DNA of 64,000 nt from Megascapheus bottae (lineage: Eukaryota; Chordata; Mammalia; Rodentia; Geomyidae). The notes beneath the pieces were generated by a model, which made no database searches, was not told where the DNA came from, and saw nothing but the letters and a program-made list of their open reading frames with translations. The stretch covers positions 1-64,000 of the forward strand of contig JANJXV010001730.1 in assembly GCA_024803745.1 (NCBI GenBank), in the 5' to 3' direction. Below, in pieces: positions 10,722 to 21,700 of this stretch (position 1 is the first letter of the stretch; each line of letters begins with the position of its first letter). The position numbers and the translations under genes were made by a program.

Positions 10722-13568
10722 CCAGCCCAATGGCCCCTGACAACCTCTATGACTTCCCTACAGGGGGTTGGGCAAGCAACTGACCCACAGCAGAGCAGTG
10801 CGATCCTTGTTTGGAGAGATGAGGAAGGGCACTCCGGTCATTTTCAACCATTTGTCTTGGATCATCTGCCAATTAATTTATGGGGTCGTGATATCATGGA
10901 AAAAATGGGAGTGTATATGTTTAGTCCTAGTGCTGCGGTCACTAAGCAGTTACTTGATCAAGGCCTCCTCCCCTTTAGGGGACTAGGCCGAGCAGCACAG
11001 GGGGAGCTAGAGCCACTCCAACCCCAGTCTCACCCCCCGAGGCAAGGATTAGGGTATTCTTTAACGGGGGCTGTTGTTTGTCCTGCCCCTCATGCTGATC
11101 CCATAAATTGGCTCTCGGAAGAACCGGCATGGGTCGAACAGTGGCCTCTTTCTCTAGAAAAGATCATTGCAGTTCAGCAGCTGGTACAGGAACAGATAGA
11201 CTTGGGACATGTGGCCCCTTCTAACTCTCCATGGAATTCTCCAATTTTTGTAATAAAGAAAAAGTCAGGTAAATGGAGGCTGTTACAGGATCTGAGAAAG
11301 ATAAATGCAACTATGGAACTGATGGGAGCCTTACAGCCCGGCTTGCCTTCCCCCATGGCAATCCCAAAGGATACTTATAAGATTATTATAGATTTGAAGG
11401 ATTGTTTCTATACTATACCCATGGCGCCTCAAGACTGTAAGCGCTTTGCCTTCAGCGTCCCCTCTGTTAATTTTAAAGAACCCATGAAGCGATATCATTG
11501 GCTTGTGCTCTCACAGGGCATGGCAAATAGCCCAACTTTATGTCAAAGTTTTGTAGCTAGAGCCATTTCTTCCACCCGTGAAAAATTCTCTTCTGTTTAT
11601 ATTGTTCATTATATGGACGACATCTTGTTGGCTTGTTCTGACCCTACCGTCGTACGACAAGCCTTTGGACAACTAAAGCAAGATCTGAGCCACTTTGGCC
11701 TTATAATAGCAGCTGAAAAGGTTCAGGAACATCCCCCTTTTACGTATTTAGGCCATATATTAGGCCCACACTATTTTAAAAGCCAAAAAATACAATTAAA
11801 AACTTCACACTTAAGAACTCTTCATGATTTTCAGCAATTTTTAGGAGATATAAATTGGCTTCGGCCTTATTTAAAGCTGTCCACAGGAGAGTTAAAACCC
11901 CTCTTTGATCTCTTAAAAGGAGATACCAACCCTACATCCTTGCGCAATTTAAATCCCGACGCCGAGAGGGCCATCCAAATCGTAGAAAAGGCAATTTCCC
12001 AGCAACAAGTGAACTATTGTGACTACTCTAAACCATGGGGAGTTTACATTTTAGCTACTTCTCACTCCCCAACTGCTGTATTGTGGCAGGATGGCCCACT
12101 TTTATGGCTTTATCTACCATCAACACCCGCCAAAGTGCTGACCCCCTACTACGAATCGGTAGCTAATCTGATACATATGTGCCGAGTGGATTCCTGTAAA
12201 TATTTAGGTCAGGAACCTCATTTTATCTGTGTCCCATATAATTCACAAAAACAAGATTGGCTATTCGCCCATTGCGATTCTTGGGCCATTGCTTGGGCCA
12301 ATTATACGGGAAAAATTTTGCATCACTACCCATCTAACAAACTCCTCCAATTTGCTGCGTGTCATACGTTCCTATTTCCTTCCATAGTACGGGCCTCGCC
12401 TTTATCTTCTGCCGCTTTAGTATTTACAGACGGATCCTCTAATGGAACAGCTGCTTTGACCATTAATGGGAAAACTCAATCTTGGGTTACGGGTTTTTCC
12501 TCCGCCCAAGAGGTAGAGTTAGAGGCTGTTTTACAAGCACTCGTCCTGTTACAAGACGAGCCCTTTAACTTATACTCAGACAGCCAATATGTAATTCGTG
12601 CTCTTCAAGTCATAGAAACTGTTCCCTTTATTGGAACTACTAACTCCAATATCCAGACCCAATTTCACCAAGTACAAACTTTGCTTTGTTCTCGCAGCCA
12701 CCCCTGTTTTTTTGGCTTCATTCGAGCTCACACTAATCTTCCTGGCCCTTTAAGTGAGGGTAACGCAGTTACTGATTCTGCCACCAGAGTTTATTTAACT
12801 CAAGTTGAACTTGCTAAGCAGTCACATGCCATCCATCATCAAAACAGCCGAGCCTTGCGCCGACAGTTTAAATTATCTAGAGAAGCGGCACGTCAAATAG
12901 TTAAAACTTGCTCCAACTGTGTGCCCTTCTCACCAGCTCCTCATTTAGGTATAAATCCACGAGGACTGCTTTCTAATCACATTTGGCAGATGGATGTCAC
13001 ACATGTTCCATCATATGGCCGATTAAAATATGTTCATGTTACTGTAGATACTTATTCTAATTTTATCCTAGCCACCCCCCTTGCTGGGGAAGCTACTAAA
13101 CATTGTATTTCTCACTGCATTCGATGTTTTGCTGTGATGGGGATTCCCTCCCAAATAAAAACAGATAATGGCCCTGGCTATGCAGGCCAAGCATTTCAGT
13201 CCTTCTGCCATTCTTATAATATCACTCATATTACAGGCATTCCTTACAATCCTCAAGGTCAAGGCATCGTGGAGAGAGCTAATGGATTCTTAAAACATCA
13301 AATTGCTAAAATACAGAAAGGAGAATCGTATCCCGCTACCCCTGTGAATATACTTAATCATGCTTTATTTGTTTTAAATTTTTTGAATCTGGATTCAAAT
13401 AATTTATCTGCTGCTCAGCATCTTTTAAAAGAAAGACGGGGAAGATGTTGGGGACCGACTGTGGGGTCAATGACCTTGGACCTGACCTTGGACCTACGCA
13501 ACTGTATACACAAGGAAGTAACTCTTATCATGATGACTTTAAGCAATGTCAATAAGTTCTTATCATGA
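10722..13568 (+). CDS. pol: Protease C-terminus, RT, RNase H and truncated integrase (pol)
   Basis: This frame is open from just after the pro amber codon; the first ATG is at 10749, and residue numbers here count from it. It holds the rest of the protease (LWGRDIM, 44-50), a G-patch (GLGRAAQG to RQGLGYS, 78-104), reverse transcriptase with Asp215 and YMDD at 288-291 (11610-11621), a connection region, RNase H (Asp561, Glu590, Asp611, Asp676), and integrase with an HHCC zinc site (His693/His697, Cys721/Cys724) and D,D-35-E catalytic residues Asp749, Asp806 and Glu842. The polymerase and strand-transfer catalytic residues are all present. The RT LPQG motif reads LSQG. Integrase ends near residue 893 without its C-terminal domain; residues 900-939 are read from the 3' LTR up to TGA at 13566. 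Pro and pol share one frame, unlike MMTV or MPMV, which need a second shift. Without its own start or an unbroken upstream frame, expression is doubtful. Confidence 0.93.
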   Translation, partial: PAQWPLTTSMTSLQGVGQATDPQQSSAILVWRDEEGHSGHFQPFVLDHLPINLWGRDIMEKMGVYMFSPSAAVTKQLLDQGLLPFRGLGRAAQGELEPLQPQSHPPRQGLGYSLTGAVVCPAPHADPINWLSEEPAWVEQWPLSLEKIIAVQQLVQEQIDLGHVAPSNSPWNSPIFVIKKKSGKWRLLQDLRKINATMELMGALQPGLPSPMAIPKDTYKIIIDLKDCFYTIPMAPQDCKRFAFSVPSVNFKEPMKRYHWLVLSQGMANSPTLCQSFVARAISSTREKFSSVYIVHYMDDILLACSDPTVVRQAFGQLKQDLSHFGLIIAAEKVQEHPPFTYLGHILGPHYFKSQKIQLKTSHLRTLHDFQQFLGDINWLRPYLKLSTGELKPLFDLLKGDTNPTSLRNLNPDAERAIQIVEKAISQQQVNYCDYSKPWGVYILATSHSPTAVLWQDGPLLWLYLPSTPAKVLTPYYESVANLIHMCRVDSCKYLGQEPHFICVPYNSQKQDWLFAHCDSWAIAWANYTGKILHHYPSNKLLQFAACHTFLFPSIVRASPLSSAALVFTDGSSNGTAALTINGKTQSWVTGFSSAQEVELEAVLQALVLLQDEPFNLYSDSQYVIRALQVIETVPFIGTTNSNIQTQFHQVQTLLCSRSHPCFFGFIRAHTNLPGPLSEGNAVTDSATRVYLTQVELAKQSHAIHHQNSRALRRQFKLSREAARQIVKTCSNCVPFSPAPHLGINPRGLLSNHIWQMDVTHVPSYGRLKYVHVTVDTYSNFILATPLAGEATKHCISHCIRCFAVMGIPSQIKTDNGPGYAGQAFQSFCHSYNITHITGIPYNPQGQGIVERANGFLKHQIAKIQKGESYPATPVNILNHALFVLNFLNLDSNNLSAAQHLLKERRGRCWGPTVGSMTLDLTLDLRNCIHKEVTLIMMTLSNVNKFLS
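13427..13445 (+). other. Polypurine tract
   Basis: AAAAGAAAGACGGGGAAGA is 18 purines out of 19 and directly abuts the TG start of the 3' LTR. This is the expected plus-strand primer of reverse transcription. It lies right after truncated integrase sequence, so the lost integrase end and env were removed just upstream of it. The single C at 13437 is unusual. Confidence 0.8.
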
Positions 13569-13941
13569 TGACTTTAAGCAATGTCAATCAGTTCTTATCA
13601 TGATGACTTTAAGCAATGTCAATCAGTTCTTATCATGATGACTTTAAGCAATGTTAATCCTTTTTCATTTATCCTATATGTGATTTGTTTACTATTTTGT
13701 ATGAATGTAGCCTCTGGCAACTCCCTAGTTTTAAGAAGAGTATTTAAGGTCGGAACTTAAAATAAACGAGAGAGTCTCTTAGGCGGCAGTCTGGAGCTCA
13801 CAGTCTTCTTGGACTGCTGACTTGGGCTGTAGTCCTCCCGAACTCCATCTGTTTGTCTCTCTTCTATTCTTTCCTAGTCCTTGCCCCTATTTCAGGAATC
13901 CCAATCCGCGAACCCTGGTTTGCTGCCGGCTGGCCCCGGCA
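13446..13941 (+). repeat. 3' LTR
   Basis: This 496-bp LTR is 99% identical to the 5' LTR (five substitutions, no indel). It carries the tandem half-sites (13471-13494), four 35-bp repeats (from 13524), a TATA-like box (13741-13747) and AATAAA (13761-13766). The pol frame runs into it for 40 codons. It ends GGCA, followed directly by the second AAGTCA. Confidence 0.97.
13761..13766 (+). terminator. Polyadenylation signal AATAAA of the 3' LTR
   Basis: This AATAAA is the copy that would end an ERV transcript. A T-rich, GT-containing stretch (CTGTTTGTCTCTC) follows about 80 bp downstream. Cleavage would be expected near 13775-13790. Confidence 0.6.
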
Positions 13942-13947
13942 AAGTCA
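13942..13947. repeat. ERV target-site duplication, right copy (AAGTCA)
   Basis: This is the second copy of AAGTCA, directly after the CA end of the 3' LTR. The sequence continues TAGAATGGAGG, so removing the ERV and one hexamer restores a normal 23-bp satellite monomer. Confidence 0.92.
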
Positions 13948-15779
13948 TAGAATGGAGGTGTGAAGTCACAATGGAGGTGTGTGAACTCATAGAATGGAGG
14001 TGTGTGAAGTCACAATGGAAGTGTGTGAAGTCATACAATGGAGGTGTGTGAAGTCACAGAATGGAGGTGTGTGAAGTCATAGAATGGAGGCGTGTGAAGT
14101 CAAAATGGAGGTGTGTGAAGTCAAAGAATGGAGGTGTGCAAAGTCATAGAATGGAGGTGTGTGAAGTCACAGAATGGTACTGTGTGAAGTCATAGAATTG
14201 AGGTGTGTGAAGTCATAGGATGGAGGTGTGTGAAGTCATAGAATGGATGTTTGTGAAGGAAGAATGAAGGTGTGTGAATCACAGAATGGAGGTGTTTGAA
14301 GTCACAGAATGGAGGTGTGTAAAGTGAGAGGAGGTGTGTGAAGTCAAAGAATGGAGGTGTGTGAAGTCATAGAATGGAGGTGTGTGAAGTCAGAATGGAG
14401 GTGTGTGCAGTCACAGAATGGAGGTGTGTGAAGTCAGATTGGAGCTGTGTGAATTTATGGAATGGAGGTGTGTGAAGTCAGAGAATGAAGGGGTGTGAAG
14501 TAAGAATGAAGGTGTGTGAAGTCATAGAATGGAGGTGTGTGTAGTCACAGAATGGAGGTGTGTGAAATCCTAGACTAGAGATGTGTGAAGTCAGAATGGA
14601 GGTGTGTGAAGTCAAAATGGAGGTGTGTGAAGTCAGAATGGAGGTGTGTGAAGTCACAGAATGGAGGTGTGTGAAGTCATAGAATGGATGTGTGTGCAGT
14701 CACAGACGGGAGGTGTGTGAAGTTACAGAATGGAGATGTGTGAAGTCATAAAATGGAGGTGTGTGAAGTCATAGAATGGAGGTGTGTGAAGTCACAATGT
14801 ACGTGTGTTAAGTAATATAATGGAGGTGTGTGAAGTCACAATGGAAGTGTGTGAAGTCATAGAAAGGAGGTTTGTGAAGTCACAGAATGGAGGAGCGTGA
14901 AGTCAGAATGTAGGTGTGCGAAGTCATAGAATGGAGGTGTGTGAAGTCAGAATGGAGGTGTGTGATGTTATAGAATGGAGGCGTGTGAAGTCAGAATGAA
15001 GGTGTTTGAACTCATAGAATGGAGGTGTGTGAAGTCACATTGGAGGTGTGTGAAGTCATAGAATGGAGGTGTGTGAAGCCATAGAATGGAGGTTTGTGAA
15101 GTCACAGAATGGAGGAGTGTGAAGTCAGATTGGAGGTGTGTGAAGTCATGGAATGGAGGTGTGCGAAGTCATAGAATGGAGGTGGGCGAATTCATAGAAT
15201 GGAGATGTGTGAAGTCAGAATGGATGTGTGTGAAGTCATAGAATGGAGGTGTGTGAATTCACAATGGAGGTGTGTGAACTCATAGAATGGAGGTGTGTGA
15301 AGTCACAATGTTGTGTGTGAAGTCACAGAATGGAGGTGTGTGAAGTTATAGAATGGAGGTGTGTGAAGTCAGATTGGAGGTGTGTGAAGTTATGGAATGG
15401 AGGTGTGTGAAGTCATAGAATGGAGGGGTGTGAAGACAGAATGAAGGTGTGTGAAGTCACAGAATTTATGTTTGTGAAGTAAGAATGAAGGTGTGTGAAA
15501 TCATAGAATGGAGGTGTGTGAAATCAGAATGGAGGTGTGTGAAGTGAGATGGAGGTGTGTGAAGTCACAAAATGAAGGTGTGTGAAGTTATAGAATGGAG
15601 GTGTGTGAAGTCACAGAATGGAGGTGTGTGAAGTCATAGAATGGAGGTGTGTGAACACATAGAATGGAGGTGTGTGAGGTCACAATGGAGGTGTGTGAAG
15701 TCATACAATGGAGGTGTGTGAAGTCATAGAATGGAGGTGTGTGAACTCATACAATGGAGGTGTGTGAGGTCACAATGGA
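13948..15779 (+). repeat. Right ERV flank, array without a clear local duplication
   Basis: This segment resumes the interrupted monomer and is related to the left arm by diagnostic variants: AAATCCTAGACTAGA near 4370 and 14570, and the AGTCACAGACGGGAGG block near 4690 and 14710. It is therefore a neighbouring higher-order copy of left-arm sequence, with indels. No gene is seen. Confidence 0.75.
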
Positions 15780-18700
15780 TGTGTGTGAAGTCATAGAATG
15801 GAGGTGTGTGAAGTCACAGAAGTGAGGAGCGTGAAGCAAGAATGTAGGTGTGCGAAGTAATGGAATGGAGGTGTGTGAAGTCAGAATGGAGGTGTTTGAA
15901 CCCATAGGATGTAGGTGTGTGAATTAGAATGCAGGTGTTTGAACTCATACAATGGAGGCGTGTGAAGTCAGAATGGAGGTGTTTGAACTCATAGAAAGGA
16001 GGTTTGTGAAGTCTCAATGGAGGTGTGTGAAGTCATAGAATGGAGACGTGTGAAGTCACAGAATGGTACTGTGTGAAGTCATAGAACTGAGGTGTGTGAA
16101 TTCATAGAATGGAGGTGTGTGAAGTCATAGAATGGATGTTTGTGAAGTAAGAATGAAGGTGTGTGAATCACAGAATGGATGTGTTTGAAGTCACAGAATG
16201 GAGGTGTGTAAAGTAAGAGGAGGTGTGTGAACTCAAAGAATGGAGGTGTGTGAAGTCATAGAATGGAGGTGTGGGAAGTCATAGAATGAAGGAGTATGAA
16301 GTCATTGAATGGAGGTGTTTGAAGTCATAGAATCGAGGTGTGTGAAGTCATAGAATGGTGGTGTGTGAAGTCATCGAATGGAGGTGTTTGAAGTCATAAC
16401 TTGGAGGTGTGTGAAGTCACAGAATGGGGGTGTGTGAAGTCATAGAATGGAGGTGTGTGAAGTCTTAGAAAGGCGGTGTGTGAAGTCACAGAATGAAGGT
16501 GTGTGACCTGAGAATGGAGGTGTGTGAAGTCATAGAATGTAGGTGTGCGAAGTCATAGAATGGACGCGTGTGAAGTCAGAATGGAGCTGTGTGAAGTCAT
16601 AGAATGGAGGTGTGTGAAGTCAGAATGGAGGTGTGTGTAGTCAGAATGGAAGTGTGTGAAGTCACAGAATGGAGGTGTGGGAAGTCATAGAACGGAGGTG
16701 TGTGAAGTCATAGAATGGAGGTGTGTGAAGTCACAGAATGGAGGTGTGTGAAGCCATAGAATGTAGGTGTGTGATGTCACAGAATGGAGGTGTGTGAAGT
16801 CAGATTGGAGGTGTGTGAAGTCATGGAATGTAGGTGTGCCAAGTCATAGAATGGAGGTGTGTTAAGTCAGAATGGAGGTTTGTGAATTCATAGAATGGAG
16901 GTGTGTGAAGTCACAAAACGGAGGTGTGAGAAGTCATAGAATGGAGGTGTGTGAAATCGTCATGGAGGTGTGTGAAGTCATACAATGGAGGTGTGTGAAG
17001 TCACAATGGAAGTGTGTGAAGTCATAGAATGGAGGTGTGAGAAGTCATAGAATGGAGGTGTGTGAAGTCAGAATGGAGGTGTGTGATGTTATAGAATGGA
17101 GGCGTGTGAAGTCAGAATGGAAGTGTTTGAACTCATAGAATGGAGGTGTGTGAAGTCAAAATGGAGGTGTGTGAAGTCATAGAATGGAGATGTGTGAAGT
17201 CCAAGAATGGTAGTGTGTGAAGTCAGAATGGAGGTGTGTGATGTTATAGAATGGAGGCGTGTGAAGTCAGAATGGAAGTGTTTGAACTCATAGAATGGAG
17301 GGGTGTGAAGTCAAAATGGAGGTGTGTGAAGTCATAGAATGGAGATGTGTGAAGTCAAAGAATGGTAGTGTGTGAAGTCATAGATTGGAGGTGTGTGAAG
17401 TCACACAATCGCGGTGTGTGAAGTCATAGAATGGAGGTGTGTGAAGTCATAGCTTGGAGGTGTGAGAAGTCACAGAATGGAGGTGTGTGAAGTCATAGAA
17501 TGGAGGTGTGTGAAGTCATAGAAAGGAGGTGTGTGAAGTCACAGAATGGAGGTGTGTGAAGTCACAGATTGAAGGTGTGTGACCTCAGAATGGAGGTGTG
17601 TGAAGTCAGAGAATGGAGGTGTGCGAAGACATAGAATGGAGGTGTGTGAAGCCAGAATGGAGGTGTGTGTAGTCATAGAATGGAGGTGTGTGAAGTCATA
17701 GAAAGGAGGTGTGTGAAGTCACAGAATGGAGGTTTGTGAATTCAGAGAATGGAGGTGTGTGAAGTCACAGAATGAAGGTGTGTGAACTCAGAATGGAGGT
17801 GTGTGAAGTCACAGAATGGAGGTGTGTGAAGTCATAGAGTGGAGGTTTGTGAAGTGAAAGAATGGAGGTGTGTGAAGACATAGAACGGAGGTGTGTGAAG
17901 TCATAGCATGGAAGTGTGTGAAATCATAGAAAGGAGGTGTGTGAAGTCACAGAATGGAGGTGTGTGAAGTCAGAGAATGGAGGTGTGCGAAGTCATAGAA
18001 TGGAGGTGTGTGAAGTCAGAATGGAGGTGTGAGAAGTCATAGAATGGAGGTGTGTGAAGTCATAGAAGGGAGTTTTGTGAAGTCACAGAATGGCGATGTG
18101 TGAAGTCAGAATGGAGGTGTGTGAAGTCATAGAATGGAGGTGTGTGAAGTCATAGAATGGAGGTGTGGGAAGTCATAGAATGAAGGAGTATGAAGTCATT
18201 GAATGGAGGTGTTTGAAGTCATAGAATCGAGGTGTGTGAAGTCATAGAATGGTGGTGTGTGAAGTCATCGAATGGAGGTGTTTGAAGTCATAACTTGGAG
18301 GTGTGTGAAGTCACAGAATGGAGGTGTGTGAAGTCATAGAATGGAGGTGTGTGAAGTCATAGAAAGGCGGTGTGTGAAGTCACAGAATGAAGGTGTGTGA
18401 CCTGAGAATGGAGGTGTGTGAAGTCATAGAATGTAGGTGTGCGAAGTCATAGAATGGACGTGTGTGAAGTCATAATGGAGCTGTGTGAAGTCATAGAATG
18501 GAGGTGTGTGAAGTAAGAATGGAGGTGTGTGTAGTCAGACTGGAAGTGTGTGAAGTCACAGAATGGAGGCGTGGGAAGTCATAGAACGGAGGTGTGTGAA
18601 GTCATAGAATGGAGGTGTGTGAAGTCACAGAATGGAGGTGTGTGAAGCCATAGAATGTAGGTGTGTGATGTCACAGAATGGAGGTGTTTGAAGTCAGATT

Positions 18701-21700
18701 GGAGGTGTGTGAAGTCATGGAATGTAGGTGTGCCAAGTCATAGAATGGAGGTGTGTGAAATCGTAATGGAGGTGTGTGAAGTCATACAATGGAGGTGTGT
18801 GAAGTCACAATGGAAGTGTGTGAAGTCATAGAATGGAGGTGTGAGAAGTCATAGAATGGAGGTGTGTGAAGTCAGAATGGAGGTGTGTGATGTTATAGAA
18901 TGGAGGCGTGTGAAGTGAGAATGGAAGTGTTTGACCTCATAGAATGGAGGTGTGTGAAGTCAAAATGGAGGTGTGTGAAGTCATAGAATGGAGATGTGTG
19001 AAGTCAAAGAATGGTAGTGTGTGAAGTCATAGATTGGAGGTGTGTGAAGTCACAGAATCGAGGTGTGTGAAGTCAGAATGGAAGTGTTTGAACTCATAGA
19101 ATGGAGGTGTGTGAAGTCAAAGAATGGTAGTGTGTGAAGTCATAGATTGGAGGTGTGTGAAGTCACAGAATCGAGGTGTGTGAAGTCATAGAGTGGAGGT
19201 GTGTGAAGTCATAGAATGGAGGTGTGTGAAGTCATAGCTTGGAGGTGTGAGAAGTCACAGAATGGAGGTGTGCGAAGTCATAGATTTGAGGTGTGTGAAG
19301 TCATAGAAAGGAGGTGTGTGAAGTCACAGAATGGAGGTGTGTGAAGTCACAGATTGAAGGTGTGTGACCTCAGAATGGAGGTGTGTGAAGTCAGAGAATG
19401 GAGGTGTGCGAAGTCATAGAATGGAGGTGTGTGAAGCCAGAATGGAGGTGTGTGTAGTCATAGAATGGAGGTGTGTGAAGTCATAGAAAGGAGGTGTGTG
19501 ACGTCACAGAATGGAGGTGTGTGAAGTCATAGAATGGAGGTGTGTGAAGTCACAGAAGTGAGGAGCGTGAAGCAAGAATGTAGGTGTGCGAAGTAATGGA
19601 ATGGAGGTGTGTGAAGTCAGAATGGAGGTGTTTGAACCCATAGGATGTAGGTGTGTGAATTAGAATGCAGGTGTTTGAACTCATACAATGGAGGCGTGTG
19701 AAGTCAGAATGGAGGTGTTTGAACTCATAGAAAGGAGGTTTGTAAAGTCTCAATGGAGGTGTGTGAAGTCATAGAATGGAGACGTGTGAAGTCACAGAAT
19801 GGTACTGTGTGAAGTCATAGAACTGAGGTGTGTGAATTCATAGAATGGAGGTGTGTGAAGTCATAGAATGGATGTTTGTGAAGTAAGAATGAAGGTGTGT
19901 GAATCACAGAATGGATGTGTTTGAAGTCACAGAATGGAGGTGTGTAAAGTAAGAGGAGGTGTGTGAACTCAAAGAATGGAGGTGTGTGAAGTCATAGAAT
20001 GGAGGTGTGGGAAGTCATAGAATGAAGGAGTATGAAGTCATTGAATGGAGGTGTTTGAAATCATAGAATCGAGGTGTGTGAAGTCATAGAATGGTGGTGT
20101 GTGAAGTCATCGAATGGAGGTGTTTGAAGTCATAACTTGGAGGTGTGTGAAGTCACAGAATGGGGGTGTGTGAAGTCATAGAATGGAGGTGTGTGAAGTC
20201 TTAGAAAGGCGGTGTGTAAAGTCACAGAATGAAGGTGTGTGACCTGAGAATGGAGGTGTGTGAAGTCATAGAATGTAGGTGTGCGAAGTCATAGAATGGA
20301 CGCGTGTGAAGTCAGAATGGAGCTGTGTGAATTCATAGAATGGAGGTGTGTGAAGTCAGAATGGAGGTGTGTGTAGTCAGAATGGAAGTGTGTGAAGTCA
20401 CAGAATGGAGGTGTGGGAAGTCATAGAACGGAGGTGTGTGAAGTCATAGAATGGAGGTGTGTGAAGTCACAGAATGGAGGTGTGTGAAGCCATAGAATGT
20501 AGGTGTGTGATGTCACAGAATGGAGGTGTGTGAAGTCAGATTGGAGGTGTGTGAAGTCATGGAATGTAGGTGTGCCAAGTCATAGAATGGAGGTGTGTTA
20601 AGTCAGAATGGAGGTGTGTGAATTCATAGAATGGAGGTGTGTGAAGTCACAAAACGGAGGTGTGAGAAGTCATAGAATGGAGGTGTGTGAAATCGTCATG
20701 GAGGTGTGTGAAGTCATACAATGGAGGTGTGTGAAGTCACAATGGAAGTGTGTGAAGTCATAGAATGGAGGTGTGAGAAGTCATAGAATGGAGGTGTGTG
20801 AAGTCAGAATGGAGGTGTGTGATGTTATAGAATGGAGGCGTGTGAAGTCAGAATGGAAGTGTTTGAACTCATAGAATGGAGGTGTGTGAAGTCAAAATGG
20901 AGGTGTGTGAAGTCATAGAATGGAGATGTGTGAAGTCCAAGAATGGTAGTGTGTGAAGTCAGAATGGAGGTGTGTGATGTTATAGAATGGAGGCGTGTGA
21001 AGTCAGAATGGAAGTGTTTGAAGTCATAGAATGGAGGGGTGTGAAGTCAAAATGGAGGTGTGTGAAGTCATAGAATGGAGATGTGTGAAGTCAAAGAATG
21101 GTAGTGTGTGAAGTCATAGATTGGAGGTGTGTGAAGTCACACAATCGCGGTGTGTGAAGTCATAGAATGGAGGTGTGTGAAGTCATAGCTTGGAGGTGTG
21201 AGAAGTCACAGAATGGAGGTGTGTGAAGTCATAGAATGGAGGTGTGTGAAGTCATAGAAAGGAGGTGTGTGAAGTCACAGAATGGAGGTGTGTGAAGTCA
21301 CAGATTGAAGGTGTGTGACCTCAGAATGGAGGTGTGTGAAGTCAGAGAATGGAGGTGTGCGAAGACATAGAATGGAGGTGTGTGAAGCCAGAATGGAGGT
21401 GTGTGTAGTCATAGAATGGAGGTGTGTGAAGTCATAGAAAGGAGGTGTGTGAAGTCACAGAATGGAGGTGTGTGAATTCAGAGAATGGAGGTGTGTGAAG
21501 TCACAGAATGAAGGTGTGTGAACTCAGAATGGAGGTGTGTGAAGTCACAGAATGGAGGTGTGTGAAGTCATAGAGTGGAGGTTTGTGAAGTGAAAGAATG
21601 GAGGTGTGTGAAGACATAGAACGGAGGTGTGTGAAGTCATAGCATGGAAGTGTGTGAAATCATAGAAAGGAGGTGTGTGAAGTCACAGAATGGAGGTGTG

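Larger units (their letters stand above)
7818..13941 (+). mobile_element. Endogenous retrovirus, class II (betaretrovirus-like), env-less
   Basis: The element is 6,124 bp and flanked by AAGTCA duplications. In order it holds a 496-bp 5' LTR, a tRNA-Lys3-type primer binding site, gag with two CCHC knuckles, pro with an N-terminal dUTPase domain and a G-patch, pol with RT (YMDD), RNase H and integrase (D,D-35-E), a polypurine tract, and a 496-bp 3' LTR. The Lys primer, dUTPase in pro, G-patch and 6-bp duplication are betaretrovirus-like features. It is broken by TAG codons at 9646 (gag) and 10719 (pro), and it lacks the integrase C-terminus and all of env, so it cannot encode a complete virus. 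It is the only non-satellite sequence in the window. The exact family cannot be named without a repeat library. Confidence 0.97.

Noticed and set aside
8603..11356. Minus-strand open frames and alternative + frames inside the ERV (8603-8848, 9906-10112, 10082-10456, 10768-10986, 11174-11356, 13068-13262)
   Set aside because: They overlap recognised gag, pro and pol domains in other frames and show no domain of their own.
12900..12945. Second nucleocapsid-like knuckle in pol (Cys pair near 12910-12921)
   Set aside because: The cysteines pair with upstream histidines as the integrase HHCC zinc site, not as a CCHC knuckle.
13420..13568. A possible env or accessory gene between pol and the 3' LTR
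   Set aside because: There is no room: the polypurine tract and LTR follow integrase sequence directly, and the last 40 codons are LTR.
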